NCBI GenBank assembly: GCA_046346665.1
Contig: JAXMHQ010000016.1
Span: 44,684-108,683, forward strand
Reading direction: 5' to 3'
Source: JAXMHQ01 sp046346665
Lineage (GTDB): Bacteria > Verrucomicrobiota > Verrucomicrobiia > Limisphaerales > JAXMHQ01
DNA: 64,000 nucleotides
Under the pieces are notes generated by a model. The model saw only the letters and a program-made list of their open reading frames with translations. It did not search any database and was not told the origin of the DNA. Positions 27,833 through 36,029 of this stretch are shown here, piece after piece; the stretch's first letter is position 1, and every line of letters starts with the position of its first letter. A program made the position numbers and the translations under genes.

Positions 27833-30800
27833 GGGCATTAGCAACACCCGGTAGAACCGCGCCGCCGGGTCGGCCGGATCGTACACGACATTCGTCGTCC
27901 CATTCCCCGTCACCAACCGGTCCGTCCAACCGCCCGGCGCCGCCGGATTCGCTGCGGATTGAACATCGTAACTGCGTCCGGCAATCGACGGCCATTGAAT
28001 GCGCATCGTGGGCTGGACGGTGGCGGCGATGGCGTTGGTCTGGCCCGAGGCCAGTGCCGGGGCCGACAGGGTGAGATCGTCGATCTGAACCGACCCGTAG
28101 CCGCCCGCGACGGCGCCGGTGACATTGTAGATCTGGATGTAGGCGTTCACGGCATTGGCGGGCGCGGTGTTGGTGAGCGCGATTTGTTTCCAGGTTCCGT
28201 TCCCGCCGCTGAACCCGATCCATCCCGAACCCGAGATCCCGGCGCCGTTCGCGGCCAGCCAGGTCAACTGGTAATTCTGCACAAGGCTGGGGCCGGACGA
28301 CACCTGGCGCGCCCAGAATGAAAACGTGTAAACCTGGCCGGGAATCACCGCGCCGCCGCCCGCGTCCACCAGGTTCGCATGGATCTCGGAATTGTTCGGA
28401 GTCGATGCGGCATTCGTCACGGAGAGTTGCATGACAAAAGTTCCGCCGTGCGCATCCGTCGCCACCCGCGCCGGCGGCTGGCTCCCGCTTTCTGCCCAGC
28501 CGTCCGCCGCGGAGCCCGTGCCCGACTCAAACCCGCCATTGGCCACCAGGTTCGTCGCAGCGCCCAGAGTCCATTCCAGCACCTGGTAGCCGGCATGCGC
28601 AGTGCCGCCCAGCGGATCGAACAGCGATTGCACGGTGCCGTCGCCCGGAATTCCGTTGGTCAGATCCGTCCACGACGCGGGGCTGGAAGCCGGCGCCCAT
28701 TGAACCGCATAGAATTTCTGGACCGCCGTGGGCCAGCTCACCGCGGCGCCCGGTTGAATGGCGATGGCGAACGCCGCCGGGGGCGGATTGGTGCTGCCCG
28801 ACAGCGCGCGCGAAGTCCAGGCCCCGGCCGGCGCCGTGAACGATGACACGGGCGACCCGCCGGCATAGACCGTGACGAGCCGGTCGGACGGGCCCGGGTT
28901 GTAGGCAATGACCGTGCTCAGGCCGGTGCGGGCGTTCGTGTAAACCTGGCTCGTCGGCAAATCCGCGTAGAGCGACGGGTCCTGCGCTCCGAGCACCCGC
29001 AGCGAATGCGCGAGGTAATAACTCACCCCGGCATACGCGCCGTCCGTCGCCACGGCCCCGTTCGTCGCCCACGCGGCGTCCAGGATCGACGCCACGCCGT
29101 CGGGGTCGAACAGCGATTGAAATCCGAGCACGTAATTCCCCAGGTAACCCCCGAGCGCCGCCGCGTTGTTGGCGTCGGCCAGCGTGAACCCGCTGATGCC
29201 GTACTGGCTCGCCACGACGCGTTCCGTCCAGAGATTCGTGAGCTGCCAGTTGGCGAACGCAGGGTCGCGGGCGAGGTAATTGTTCCAGTGATTCGCCGGG
29301 ACCCACTGGATGCCGTAGATCCAGGCCGGGTCGCCGCTGAAGTAGGTGCCGTAAGCGAGGGCGCCGGACCAAACCACGCCGACCATGCCTTTGCCGTAGG
29401 ACGCGGGCAGGTTTTCGCGGCGCCAATCCTGCCAGTATTCGTTCACGGCGGCGGACTCGACGCTGTATCCCATCGCGCCGGCGGCGGTCATCGCGTCGTC
29501 CTGGAGCTGGTTGCCTAACATGAAAATGCCGACCCATGAATTCATTGCCTCGGAGCTGGATTCCTGGTTCTCGCCGCCGCCCGACGAAAACCCGCCCGCG
29601 CAGGAGTGGCCCTCCCAGATGTCGAACGTGCGCAGGAAGGGGTAATTCGTGTCGGACCGGTCCCAGTTGGCGTATTCGCGGGCGACAATCCGGGCCATGG
29701 GGCCGTATTGCGACAGGAACAGCGCGTCCTCGGTCCCGAGCAGGGCCGTCGCGAGCGCGAAATAGCCGTAATGAAAATGATTGTCGTTGAACGCCTCGGA
29801 CCCGTAGCCCGGCGGGAAACCGATCAGCGCCCCCCAGTTGCCGTAGCGCGCGAAGTAATTGCCCGCCTCGCCCGGCGTGTAGGTGTACCAGTCGGCCAGG
29901 ATGGATCGCAGCCCCGCCGCGAGCTTCGTTGCCTGCGCGTTCATCCCAAGACGGCGGGCGAACGTCATGTATTGGGCCGACAAGGCGACTTCCTTGCCCG
30001 CGCCGTAGCTGTCGCCGACGTTGTAGGGATTCCCGGCGGCGAAGGCGGCGACGTAATTCGTAAGCCGCGCGGGCTGGTAATCGTTCGCCAGCCCGGAGGC
30101 CGCGGGAGCGGGAAGCACGGGCGCGATGCCGTGGAACGGCCAGGCGATCTGGAACCGGTTTCCCGGCGCGACCTTCAAGACGCCGCGCGGCGTGAGCCAC
30201 GTGTACGGCCGGAACGCCAGGGCATTTTCGGTGGTGCGATAATGATGCGGCAGCCAGCCCTGCAGCGTGTTGGTCTGTGTTCCCTTGAGCGGACTGGTTT
30301 CGAGCGACCAGGTCGTCGTCACGCGCCCGCCGGCGGGATCGTACGCCCAGTCGAACACCGTGTTGGTCACGCGCGCGTAGGCGTATTGTGCGAACTCGGC
30401 CAGGTTCGTTCGGGACGGCAGGAGCCCGTAAACCAGGTAATTGTTCGTCGAATCCAGTTGCGCCGTCACGTGGCCCGAGCTGACCGTGAACCGGGTGTTG
30501 TCCGGCGCGAACACCCCGAACACGCGCCCCTGGTATTCACACGCGAAGGTGGAGGCGTTGAAACTGCCGGAGGCCGTCGGGATCGACGCGCCGTTCGTGT
30601 CGTATAAAACAGCCGACCCGATGTTGAGCGACGGCTGGACGCCGGAACAGGTGGTCCAAACAAACGGCACCCCGCGGGCCAGGGTGATTTCCATGCGGCG
30701 GCCGGCGGCATCGGGCAAGCTGAACTGCACGCCCCAATCGCTCCAGCCGGTGACGCACGATTGCACCGGGCTGTAGCTGCCGGCGTAACGCGCCGACGGA

Positions 30801-31756
30801 TCGCTGCCGTCGTCGCTCGCCACGATCCAGGAACACAGGATGAATCCCCAGCTCCCGCTGGTCAGGTCGATGATTTCGATCTGCGCCGGCTGGCCGAGGT
30901 AAGCGGAAAGATCCCAGGTGTTCCAGTAAAGCGTTCCCGACTGGCGGCCGCACGCGGCGTAGATGACCGTCCCGTTCACACGCACGCGCACCGCGGTGTA
31001 ATTGGTGTTAATACCGCCGCCCGCCAGGACGTGAACATACCGCTTTTGAATCGTGAACACCGGCGACGTCAAAGTGCCTTGCGGTGCATCGCTCCCGCGA
31101 TAGGTGTTCACGCACGCCGCACCGAGAAACCCTTGCACCGGGGGCGATTGACCGCTCCAGGAACCGCCTTGAATGGGTCCCGATCCGAATGCGGTGCCGG
31201 TGACCGTCCAGCCTGCCGGATAATTGGTCCCGTCAAAATCGGCAATCAACACGTCGTTGGATCCCACCGCCAGTGGGATCGCGCCGGAAACCTGGAGTGC
31301 CGGTCCGGTGGCGAAGCCGCCTTCGGGCATGTTGGGATTGGAACGCGCATTCCAGGAATTCGGGTAATAGAGGCTGAACCCGGAGGCATTCGGGGTGAGC
31401 ATCGCGGGGTAGGACCACAGTTGCCCGCCGAAGGCATCCTGCTGAATCACGCGCGGACCGCCGCCTTGCGGTTGATACGACCGATCCCCCACGAGCACAT
31501 CCGTCCACCACTTGTTGCTGGGCATGGGTCGGTTCGTCAGGGAACTGTCCACGTGCAGATGCTCGTACTGGGTGACAACCTGCTGCGGAGACATCGAATA
31601 GAATCCGCCAATCCACTGGACCGCCGCCGGCAGGCTGGAAGCGTAGGACCCCGAACCCACGCTGACGACGTTCTGGGCTTCGGTGGGAGCGGTGAGAAAA
31701 GTGAGGGAAAGAAGAGCTAAAACCCCAACCCCGGGAACATCAATAATCTTATGCAT
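27830..31756 (-). CDS. Secreted endo-beta-1,3-glucanase, GH81, with accessory modules
   Basis: About 1308 residues from ATG 31756, with a signal peptide (VGVLALLSLTFLTAPTEAQ). GH81 hallmarks are MPSNKWWTDVL and LWSYPAML near the N-terminus, DNHFHYGYFALATALL with a catalytic Asp, and ENQESSSEAMNSW with the catalytic glutamates. A beta domain of about 150 residues (DFDGTNYPAGWTVTG to WGFILCSWIVAS) is inserted inside the GH81 N-terminal part. After the catalytic domain come two copies of the shared beta module (KFYAVQWAPASSPASWTDL; YDVQSAANPAAPGGWTDR to RFYRVLLMP) flanking a CBM_4_9-like jelly roll. The longer frame back to 31888 crosses a REP repeat and is not used. It should cut laminarin-type glucans outside the cell. 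Confidence 0.9.
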   Translation of the reverse strand: MHKIIDVPGVGVLALLSLTFLTAPTEAQNVVSVGSGSYASSLPAAVQWIGGFYSMSPQQVVTQYEHLHVDSSLTNRPMPSNKWWTDVLVGDRSYQPQGGGPRVIQQDAFGGQLWSYPAMLTPNASGFSLYYPNSWNARSNPNMPEGGFATGPALQVSGAIPLAVGSNDVLIADFDGTNYPAGWTVTGTAFGSGPIQGGSWSGQSPPVQGFLGAACVNTYRGSDAPQGTLTSPVFTIQKRYVHVLAGGGINTNYTAVRVRVNGTVIYAACGRQSGTLYWNTWDLSAYLGQPAQIEIIDLTSGSWGFILCSWIVASDDGSDPSARYAGSYSPVQSCVTGWSDWGVQFSLPDAAGRRMEITLARGVPFVWTTCSGVQPSLNIGSAVLYDTNGASIPTASGSFNASTFACEYQGRVFGVFAPDNTRFTVSSGHVTAQLDSTNNYLVYGLLPSRTNLAEFAQYAYARVTNTVFDWAYDPAGGRVTTTWSLETSPLKGTQTNTLQGWLPHHYRTTENALAFRPYTWLTPRGVLKVAPGNRFQIAWPFHGIAPVLPAPAASGLANDYQPARLTNYVAAFAAGNPYNVGDSYGAGKEVALSAQYMTFARRLGMNAQATKLAAGLRSILADWYTYTPGEAGNYFARYGNWGALIGFPPGYGSEAFNDNHFHYGYFALATALLGTEDALFLSQYGPMARIVAREYANWDRSDTNYPFLRTFDIWEGHSCAGGFSSGGGENQESSSEAMNSWVGIFMLGNQLQDDAMTAAGAMGYSVESAAVNEYWQDWRRENLPASYGKGMVGVVWSGALAYGTYFSGDPAWIYGIQWVPANHWNNYLARDPAFANWQLTNLWTERVVASQYGISGFTLADANNAAALGGYLGNYVLGFQSLFDPDGVASILDAAWATNGAVATDGAYAGVSYYLAHSLRVLGAQDPSLYADLPTSQVYTNARTGLSTVIAYNPGPSDRLVTVYAGGSPVSSFTAPAGAWTSRALSGSTNPPPAAFAIAIQPGAAVSWPTAVQKFYAVQWAPASSPASWTDLTNGIPGDGTVQSLFDPLGGTAHAGYQVLEWTLGAATNLVANGGFESGTGSAADGWAESGSQPPARVATDAHGGTFVMQLSVTNAASTPNNSEIHANLVDAGGGAVIPGQVYTFSFWARQVSSGPSLVQNYQLTWLAANGAGISGSGWIGFSGGNGTWKQIALTNTAPANAVNAYIQIYNVTGAVAGGYGSVQIDDLTLSAPALASGQTNAIAATVQPTMRIQWPSIAGRSYDVQSAANPAAPGGWTDRLVTGNGTTNVVYDPADPAARFYRVLLMP

Positions 31757-31765
31757 CCACCCAGA

Positions 31766-31793
31766 AGCATAACAGATTGTATTACATTGTCGA
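31766..31793 (-). promoter_or_regulatory. Candidate promoter of the GH81 gene
   Basis: On the minus strand TCGACA (31788-31793) and TATGCT (31766-31771) are 16 bases apart with ATGTAATACAATC in the spacer. The start site would fall only a few bases before the ATG at 31756, so the leader would be very short. A REP unit lies just upstream. Confidence 0.35.
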
Positions 31794-31802
31794 GATGGGA
31801 TT

Positions 31803-31826
31803 GTAGCCGCGATCGTGAGATCGCGG
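31803..31826 (+). repeat. Palindromic REP-like unit, copy 2 (single)
   Basis: Exact 24-base unit, GTAGCCGC then GATCGTGAGATCGCGG, forming an 8-bp stem. It sits about 10 bases upstream of the candidate GH81 promoter, between that gene and the terminator of the PEP-CTERM gene. Confidence 0.85.
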
Positions 31827-31874
31827 ATCGGCTGGTTCAGGTGGAGGAGGTGGAAGTGTTCCTTGGATTCGGGC

Positions 31875-31906
31875 AAAAAAAAGGTCACGCCAAGTGGCGT
31901 GACCTT
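31875..31906 (-). terminator. Strong rho-independent terminator of the PEP-CTERM gene
   Basis: Perfect 11-bp stem (31881-31891 with 31896-31906, AAGGTCACGCC/GGCGTGACCTT) with a 4-base loop; on the minus strand a run of about eight T follows (complement of 31875-31882). It lies 25 bases after the gene's stop. Confidence 0.92.
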
Positions 31907-31930
31907 TGAAACTACAGAAGGGCGGATGCC

Positions 31931-32626
31931 TTATTTGCGGCGGCGCCAGGCGAGCAGGCTGGCCGCGCCCATGCCCAGGATCGCGAGGCTCGAGGGTTCG
32001 GGAACGACCGAGGTGACCTGGATGTTGCCGTAAGGGGCAACGTCCGTGGCCCACACATCCGGTCCGACGGTTTCGAAACCGTATTGGATGTGGCGGGCGG
32101 GATCATTGATGGTCGCGAGGGTGATGCTGAACACACCGGTGTTGAGCGGCGCGGTGATCGAGACGAAGGACGAGTAGTCCGGCGCGAAATCCTTGATGAA
32201 CGCCACGCTGGTCCAACCGTTGCCATTGGCATCGGTGTGGCCGAACAGGGTGTTCGCCAGCACATCGCCGGTGAAGGTCAGGTTTTGGCCGGTGTAAAGG
32301 CCAGCGCCGGTTTCAACATACATGTTGGCGTCCATTATCTTGTTGCCAACGGAACCGGGACCGCCCGACGGGGTATACCAGTAGGCGTTCGGGTCGCCGA
32401 TCGTGTTCGGAGACAAGGTCAGGACGTTGCCGGACCAGGAGGTATTGAGGTCGGCCGTGCCCCAACCGCTGCCGAACTGGTAAGCGCCACCGTTCTGGGG
32501 CAGATCGGAAACGTTCATGTAGCCGATCCAGGAATCAGCCGGGTTCACGGTAATGGATGCCGCACTCGCGGGAATCGCTGCGCCCAACAGAGCACAGAGA
32601 GCCAGGTTTCTAACAGAGGTATTCAT
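31931..32626 (-). CDS. PEP-CTERM anchored secreted protein
   Basis: Protein of 231 residues with a signal peptide (MNTSVRNLALCALLGAAIPASA) and a classic PEP-CTERM tail: VVPEPSSLAILGMG, a hydrophobic helix and RRRK. Such tails are recognised by exosortase and archaeosortase-like enzymes; none is in this window. The body is homologous to the N-terminal domain of the 21724-23439 protein (WIGYMNV, GSGWGTADL, MDANMYVETG, TSVAFIKDFAPDYS). It lies between the GH81 and GH16 genes and has its own promoter and terminator, so a role in binding or presenting beta-glucan at the surface is a reasonable inference. No enzyme motif seen. Confidence 0.85.
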   Translation of the reverse strand: MNTSVRNLALCALLGAAIPASAASITVNPADSWIGYMNVSDLPQNGGAYQFGSGWGTADLNTSWSGNVLTLSPNTIGDPNAYWYTPSGGPGSVGNKIMDANMYVETGAGLYTGQNLTFTGDVLANTLFGHTDANGNGWTSVAFIKDFAPDYSSFVSITAPLNTGVFSITLATINDPARHIQYGFETVGPDVWATDVAPYGNIQVTSVVPEPSSLAILGMGAASLLAWRRRK

Positions 32627-32685
32627 AATAGGTCGATTAGCTTCTGATGAAGGTTTGGTACGTCACTTCAATCTGAATGTAGGAT

Positions 32686-32715
32686 TTTTTACTACATCTG
32701 ACCTCGTCCGGTCAA
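32686..32715 (-). promoter_or_regulatory. Candidate promoter of the PEP-CTERM gene
   Basis: On the minus strand TTGACC (32710-32715) and TAAAAA (32686-32691) are 18 bases apart. The -10 region is bracketed by TGTAG and CTACA (inverted repeat with a 9-base gap), a variant of the motif found in neighbouring promoters. Confidence 0.4.
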
Positions 32716-32790
32716 GCATTTTGTGCAGTTTTTTCACAAAGAGCAGGGCTCAGGATTTGGCGCCGGACGGTTTTGGCAAACATTATCGGA

Positions 32791-32819
32791 TTGACATACG
32801 GTGTAATACTATGTATGAC
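32791..32819 (+). promoter_or_regulatory. Candidate promoter of the GH16 gene
   Basis: TTGACA (32791-32796) and TATGAC (32814-32819) are 17 bases apart; the spacer contains GGTGTAATACTATG. It would give a leader of roughly 130 bases before the GH16 ATG, containing the hairpin at 32889-32917. The whole interval 32627-32958 holds only regulatory DNA; I see no convincing gene in it. Confidence 0.5.
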
Positions 32820-32888
32820 AAAGAGGTGAATGGCGATTCACCCTGCGCTGTGCGGGCGGTGATACTGGAAGATTTAGGGGTTCGGTCC

Positions 32889-32917
32889 AAGGCCACGTCT
32901 TGCGTAGGCGTGGCCTT
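32889..32917 (+). promoter_or_regulatory. Leader hairpin before GH16, possible attenuator
   Basis: A 9-bp stem AAGGCCACG/CGTGGCCTT with an 11-base loop is followed by GCTTTATTGT. It lies inside the presumed GH16 leader, 42 bases before the start codon. The T tract is weak, so termination at this point is uncertain. Confidence 0.4.
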
Positions 32918-32958
32918 GCTTTATTGTCTGCGGTTAATGTCCGTGATCATTTGACGTC

Positions 32959-34530
32959 ATGAATTCTACCTTCCGCTTTGCGGCTGGGGTTGTTTCCAGC
33001 GTGTTTCTCTGTGCCGCTGCCGGGGCGGGGAATCTTCTGACGAATCCCGGATTCGAAATGGACCCGACAGGTCACAGCAAGACGCTGCTGGCGTGGTCGA
33101 TGTATGGCAACAATCCCTACAACGAGAGCGGGGCTGTCGCTCACAGCGGGACGAATTATTTCAAGGTTTACCAGGGATTCACGGGGAATGTGAATTATAC
33201 GGGCATTTATCAGGACAACGCCTCCGGCCCGGGCGCCATTTACGCAGCCGACGCATGGGCCTACACGGCCTCAGGGGACGCGCTTGCCGGCGGTAATGTG
33301 GCCTGGATCGAGGTCACGTTCCGGGATGCCACCGGAAACATGCTGGCTCTCTATCGCTCTGCGGCAATCTCCGGCTCGGCTATTTCGTCGGGAGCATTTC
33401 CCAAAAATACATGGGTCCAACTTTACGTCACCAATCAGTACAATACTTCCAACTACCAGTTGATCGGCACCGTCACCAACCTCGTCGCCCCCGCCCAAAC
33501 CAGCTACGTTCGATACCAGGTCGTTTTGCAGGGCGACGCGGCTAACTCGGGTGGATCCATATATTTCGACGATCTGAACCTCGTCCCGGTTGGCCCGGCG
33601 CCCCTGGGGGATTGGAATATGGTATGGAGCGACGAATTCAACGGAACGACTATCAATCCCGCCGTCTGGACCTTCGATACTGGCAACGGAACATCGGGTT
33701 GGGGCAACAATGAACTGGAGTACTACACCAGTCGCAGCATCAACGCCTCCGTTTCCAGCGGAATTTTGCATATCGTGGCCCGGAAAGAGTCGATTGGTGG
33801 CTATTCGTTTTCATCGGCGCGCATGAAAACCCAGGGCTTGTTCTCTCGAAAATACGGGCGATTCGAATTCCGCGCCAAATTCCCCGCCGGCCTCGGCTAT
33901 TGGCCCGCTCTCTGGATGCTGGGCACGAATATTACCGTTCCCGGCTATGGCTGGCCCAAATGCGGCGAAATCGACGTCGCCGAAGTCAACGGCAGCTCCC
34001 CCTCCGTGATTGTTGGCAGCATCCATTCCGGCAGCGACGCCACTCAGTCCTACACAATCCCTGGCGGCAGTTCGACCGATTTCCACACCTATATGGTGGA
34101 ATGGAATACCAACTCCTTTGTGTGGTATGTCGACGGGATACCTTACGAGACCCAAACCACCTGGAGCAGCAGCGTGGGACCTTACCCCACGCCCTTCGAC
34201 AAGCCGTTCTTCATCATCATGAACCTGGCGGTCGGCGGCAATTTCGTGGGAAATCCCACCGTCGCGGCGATCAATGCCAGCACCCCGTTCCCCGGCGATA
34301 TGCAGGTGGATTACGTCCGGATTTACGATCACACGGCGCCGCTCCAGTTGACCATCAGCGGCTCCTCCGGCTCGCCGGTTTTAACCTGGCCGACGAATAT
34401 TGTCTGCCACCTCCAATCCCGGACCAGTCTTGCGAACGACACTGATACCTGGGCCGATGTTCCGGGTGCCGCATCGCCCTACTCACCGCCCGCTGGCGAC
34501 GCGAGTTTCTATCGGTTGGTTAGCCCTTAA
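32959..34530 (+). CDS. Secreted laminarinase (endo-beta-1,3-glucanase), GH16
   Basis: Protein of 523 residues with a signal peptide (to AAAGAG). Residues 24-210 are a jelly-roll carbohydrate-binding module (LLTNPGFE, IYQDNASGPGAIYAADAW, VTFRDATGNMLALYRSA), homologous to one in the 21724-23439 protein. The GH16 domain follows (MVWSDEFNGTTINPAVW, GWGNNELEYYTSRS, FEFRAKFPAGLGYWPALWML) with the active-site motif GEIDVAE: Glu337, Asp339 and Glu342 match the E-x-D-x-x-E nucleophile and acid/base pattern of laminarinases. It ends with the shared C-terminal beta module. Together with GH81 it should depolymerise laminarin-like beta-1,3-glucan. Confidence 0.93.
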   Translation: MNSTFRFAAGVVSSVFLCAAAGAGNLLTNPGFEMDPTGHSKTLLAWSMYGNNPYNESGAVAHSGTNYFKVYQGFTGNVNYTGIYQDNASGPGAIYAADAWAYTASGDALAGGNVAWIEVTFRDATGNMLALYRSAAISGSAISSGAFPKNTWVQLYVTNQYNTSNYQLIGTVTNLVAPAQTSYVRYQVVLQGDAANSGGSIYFDDLNLVPVGPAPLGDWNMVWSDEFNGTTINPAVWTFDTGNGTSGWGNNELEYYTSRSINASVSSGILHIVARKESIGGYSFSSARMKTQGLFSRKYGRFEFRAKFPAGLGYWPALWMLGTNITVPGYGWPKCGEIDVAEVNGSSPSVIVGSIHSGSDATQSYTIPGGSSTDFHTYMVEWNTNSFVWYVDGIPYETQTTWSSSVGPYPTPFDKPFFIIMNLAVGGNFVGNPTVAAINASTPFPGDMQVDYVRIYDHTAPLQLTISGSSGSPVLTWPTNIVCHLQSRTSLANDTDTWADVPGAASPYSPPAGDASFYRLVSP

Positions 34531-34665
34531 AACCAACAACTTGCGCCCGCATCGCGTGTTTCCTCCAAAAGACGGCTTGGAGGCGAGTATCCGTTTGAAC
34601 GAAAACTGGTTGCAACAAATACGGGCCTCTTTCGACATTCCTCGGGTGGTAGAGTATTTTAGTCC

Positions 34666-35838
34666 ATGGCTGCCACCATCCCAACCGTCAGTTTGGCCGA
34701 CCTGGCTCGAACCGGAGTTATGTCCGGCAAAGTGACCCGGTATCGGGGCGAGGTGGTCTACATTTACGCCTTCGACGTGGCCTACGAGATGTCGCGTCAG
34801 CCTGTGCGGGAGCTTCTCGGGCAGCCGGTCGAACAATTCGTCGTCGGCGCCAACAAGCGCAGTCCCCGCCACCTGTTTTTTTACCGGCCGCAAATGGTCC
34901 GGCTTCCGGCCCTGGAACGGATCGGGCCCGGCGGACCCGTGCGCGTGGAGCGGGCGGTCAAACTCCTGCCTGTCGGCGCGCTGAGCATCACCGTCCGTGT
35001 TCCGTTTGAGGTCAGCCGGATCGAGGACCTGGTGGGTTATCACGATTTGCAGTTCCAGGATGGTTCGCTCAACGACGAGGTGCGCCAACTCGCCGAGCAG
35101 GTCCGGACCGAGTTGAAATCCCATTTTATCCGGCCGGTGACTCAACTGGCCGACGAGGAAGCTTACACGGTGTTTTGCATCCATTCCCCGCTCGCGTCGG
35201 AGGAAGGCGCCGCCATCAGCGCGGAAAATTGGTGGAGCGGCCAGCGCCGGGCCATCGCCTCGCTCCTGACCCAGGAACCCGAAATTCACCAGCTCTCGAA
35301 ACAGGAATCCGACGAGTCCACCGGCCGCTTTCTCAGCTATTACGAGAACGACCTGGTGGTGATCGACTGGGATGCGGCCCTGATTGTGGATCAGAAGGGC
35401 GGTTTTGACGAAACGCTCTATGTGATGGAGCTGGCGAATCTGCAGCTCGCGGAGCTGGAGGCCTATGATCGGATCCTCGACGATTCGCTGGAGCGCGCCT
35501 ATCGCGACCTGTCTTCGCGTCCCGTGCGCGGCCGGAGCGTGATGCTGCGGGAGCTGCGGGAGCTGCGGGTGGACATGGCGCGGCTGAGCGATGAATTGTC
35601 GAACATCACCAAGTTTTTCGGCGACTGGCACCTGGCCCGCATTTACGAAAATGTGTCCGCCCGATTCCACCTGGCCGACTGGCATCGCACGATCGACGGC
35701 AAGCTGCGGACTCTGGCGGATCTCTACCAACTCCTCAATCACGACCAGAACAACCGCTGGATGCTGATTCTCGAGCTGACGATTGTCCTGCTGTTCATCA
35801 TCGACCTGGTGATTCTCTTTCTAGGATTGAAGCATTGA
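34666..35838 (+). CDS. RMD1/DUF155-like protein with C-terminal membrane anchor
   Basis: Protein of 390 residues without signal peptide. The C-terminal third is rich in charged helices (ILDDSLERAY, RELRELRVDMARLSDELSNITKFFGDWHLARIYENV, GKLRTLADLYQLLNHD) and ends in one hydrophobic helix (ILELTIVLLFIIDLVILFLGL), the layout I associate with the DUF155/RMD1 family found from bacteria to mitochondria. That family has no settled biochemical function; the yeast member is linked to meiotic nuclear division and the mitochondrial one to translation. Neighbours do not help: it is flanked by the GH16 gene and a convergent protease. ATG 34666 is the first good start. The 3' end has been tandemly duplicated downstream. 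Confidence 0.65.
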   Translation: MAATIPTVSLADLARTGVMSGKVTRYRGEVVYIYAFDVAYEMSRQPVRELLGQPVEQFVVGANKRSPRHLFFYRPQMVRLPALERIGPGGPVRVERAVKLLPVGALSITVRVPFEVSRIEDLVGYHDLQFQDGSLNDEVRQLAEQVRTELKSHFIRPVTQLADEEAYTVFCIHSPLASEEGAAISAENWWSGQRRAIASLLTQEPEIHQLSKQESDESTGRFLSYYENDLVVIDWDAALIVDQKGGFDETLYVMELANLQLAELEAYDRILDDSLERAYRDLSSRPVRGRSVMLRELRELRVDMARLSDELSNITKFFGDWHLARIYENVSARFHLADWHRTIDGKLRTLADLYQLLNHDQNNRWMLILELTIVLLFIIDLVILFLGLKH

Positions 35839-35845
35839 CCCCGTG

Positions 35846-35878
35846 CAACCTTTTTGTTGCACCTGCAACAAAAAGTTG
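35846..35878. terminator. Terminator hairpin 1 between convergent genes
   Basis: CAACCTTTTTGTTGCA pairs with TGCAACAAAAAGTTG around a 2-base loop. Because the arms hold A and T runs it could act in both directions, for the DUF155-like gene and the protease. Confidence 0.6.
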
Positions 35879-35980
35879 GTTCAGAAGAACCGCTGGATGC
35901 TGATCCTGGAGTCCACGATTATCCTGCTTTTCATCCGTAACCTGGGACTCTCTTTCCGGGACGGAGGCATTGAATCCATG

Positions 35981-36014
35981 CAACCTTTGTGTTGCAGGTG
36001 CAACAAAAAGGTTG
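35981..36014. terminator. Terminator hairpin 2 between convergent genes
   Basis: CAACCTTTGTGTTGCA pairs with TGCAACAAAAAGGTTG; this is the duplicated copy of hairpin 1 and lies 15 bases beyond the protease stop on the minus strand. Confidence 0.6.
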
Positions 36015-36029
36015 TTGGGGATTGTGCCG

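Larger units (their letters stand above)
35752..36016 (+). repeat. Decayed tandem duplication of a gene 3' end and its terminator
   Basis: Unit 1 (35752-35881) covers the last helix of the DUF155-like gene, its stop and a terminator hairpin. Unit 2 (35888-36016) repeats the same order with many substitutions, including the codons for RWMLILE and the hairpin. Unit 2 is no longer attached to a gene body. Confidence 0.8.

Noticed and set aside
32553..32954. 133-codon plus-strand frame before the GH16 gene
   Set aside because: It overlaps the start and promoter of the PEP-CTERM gene and the GH16 promoter, and its translation looks random.
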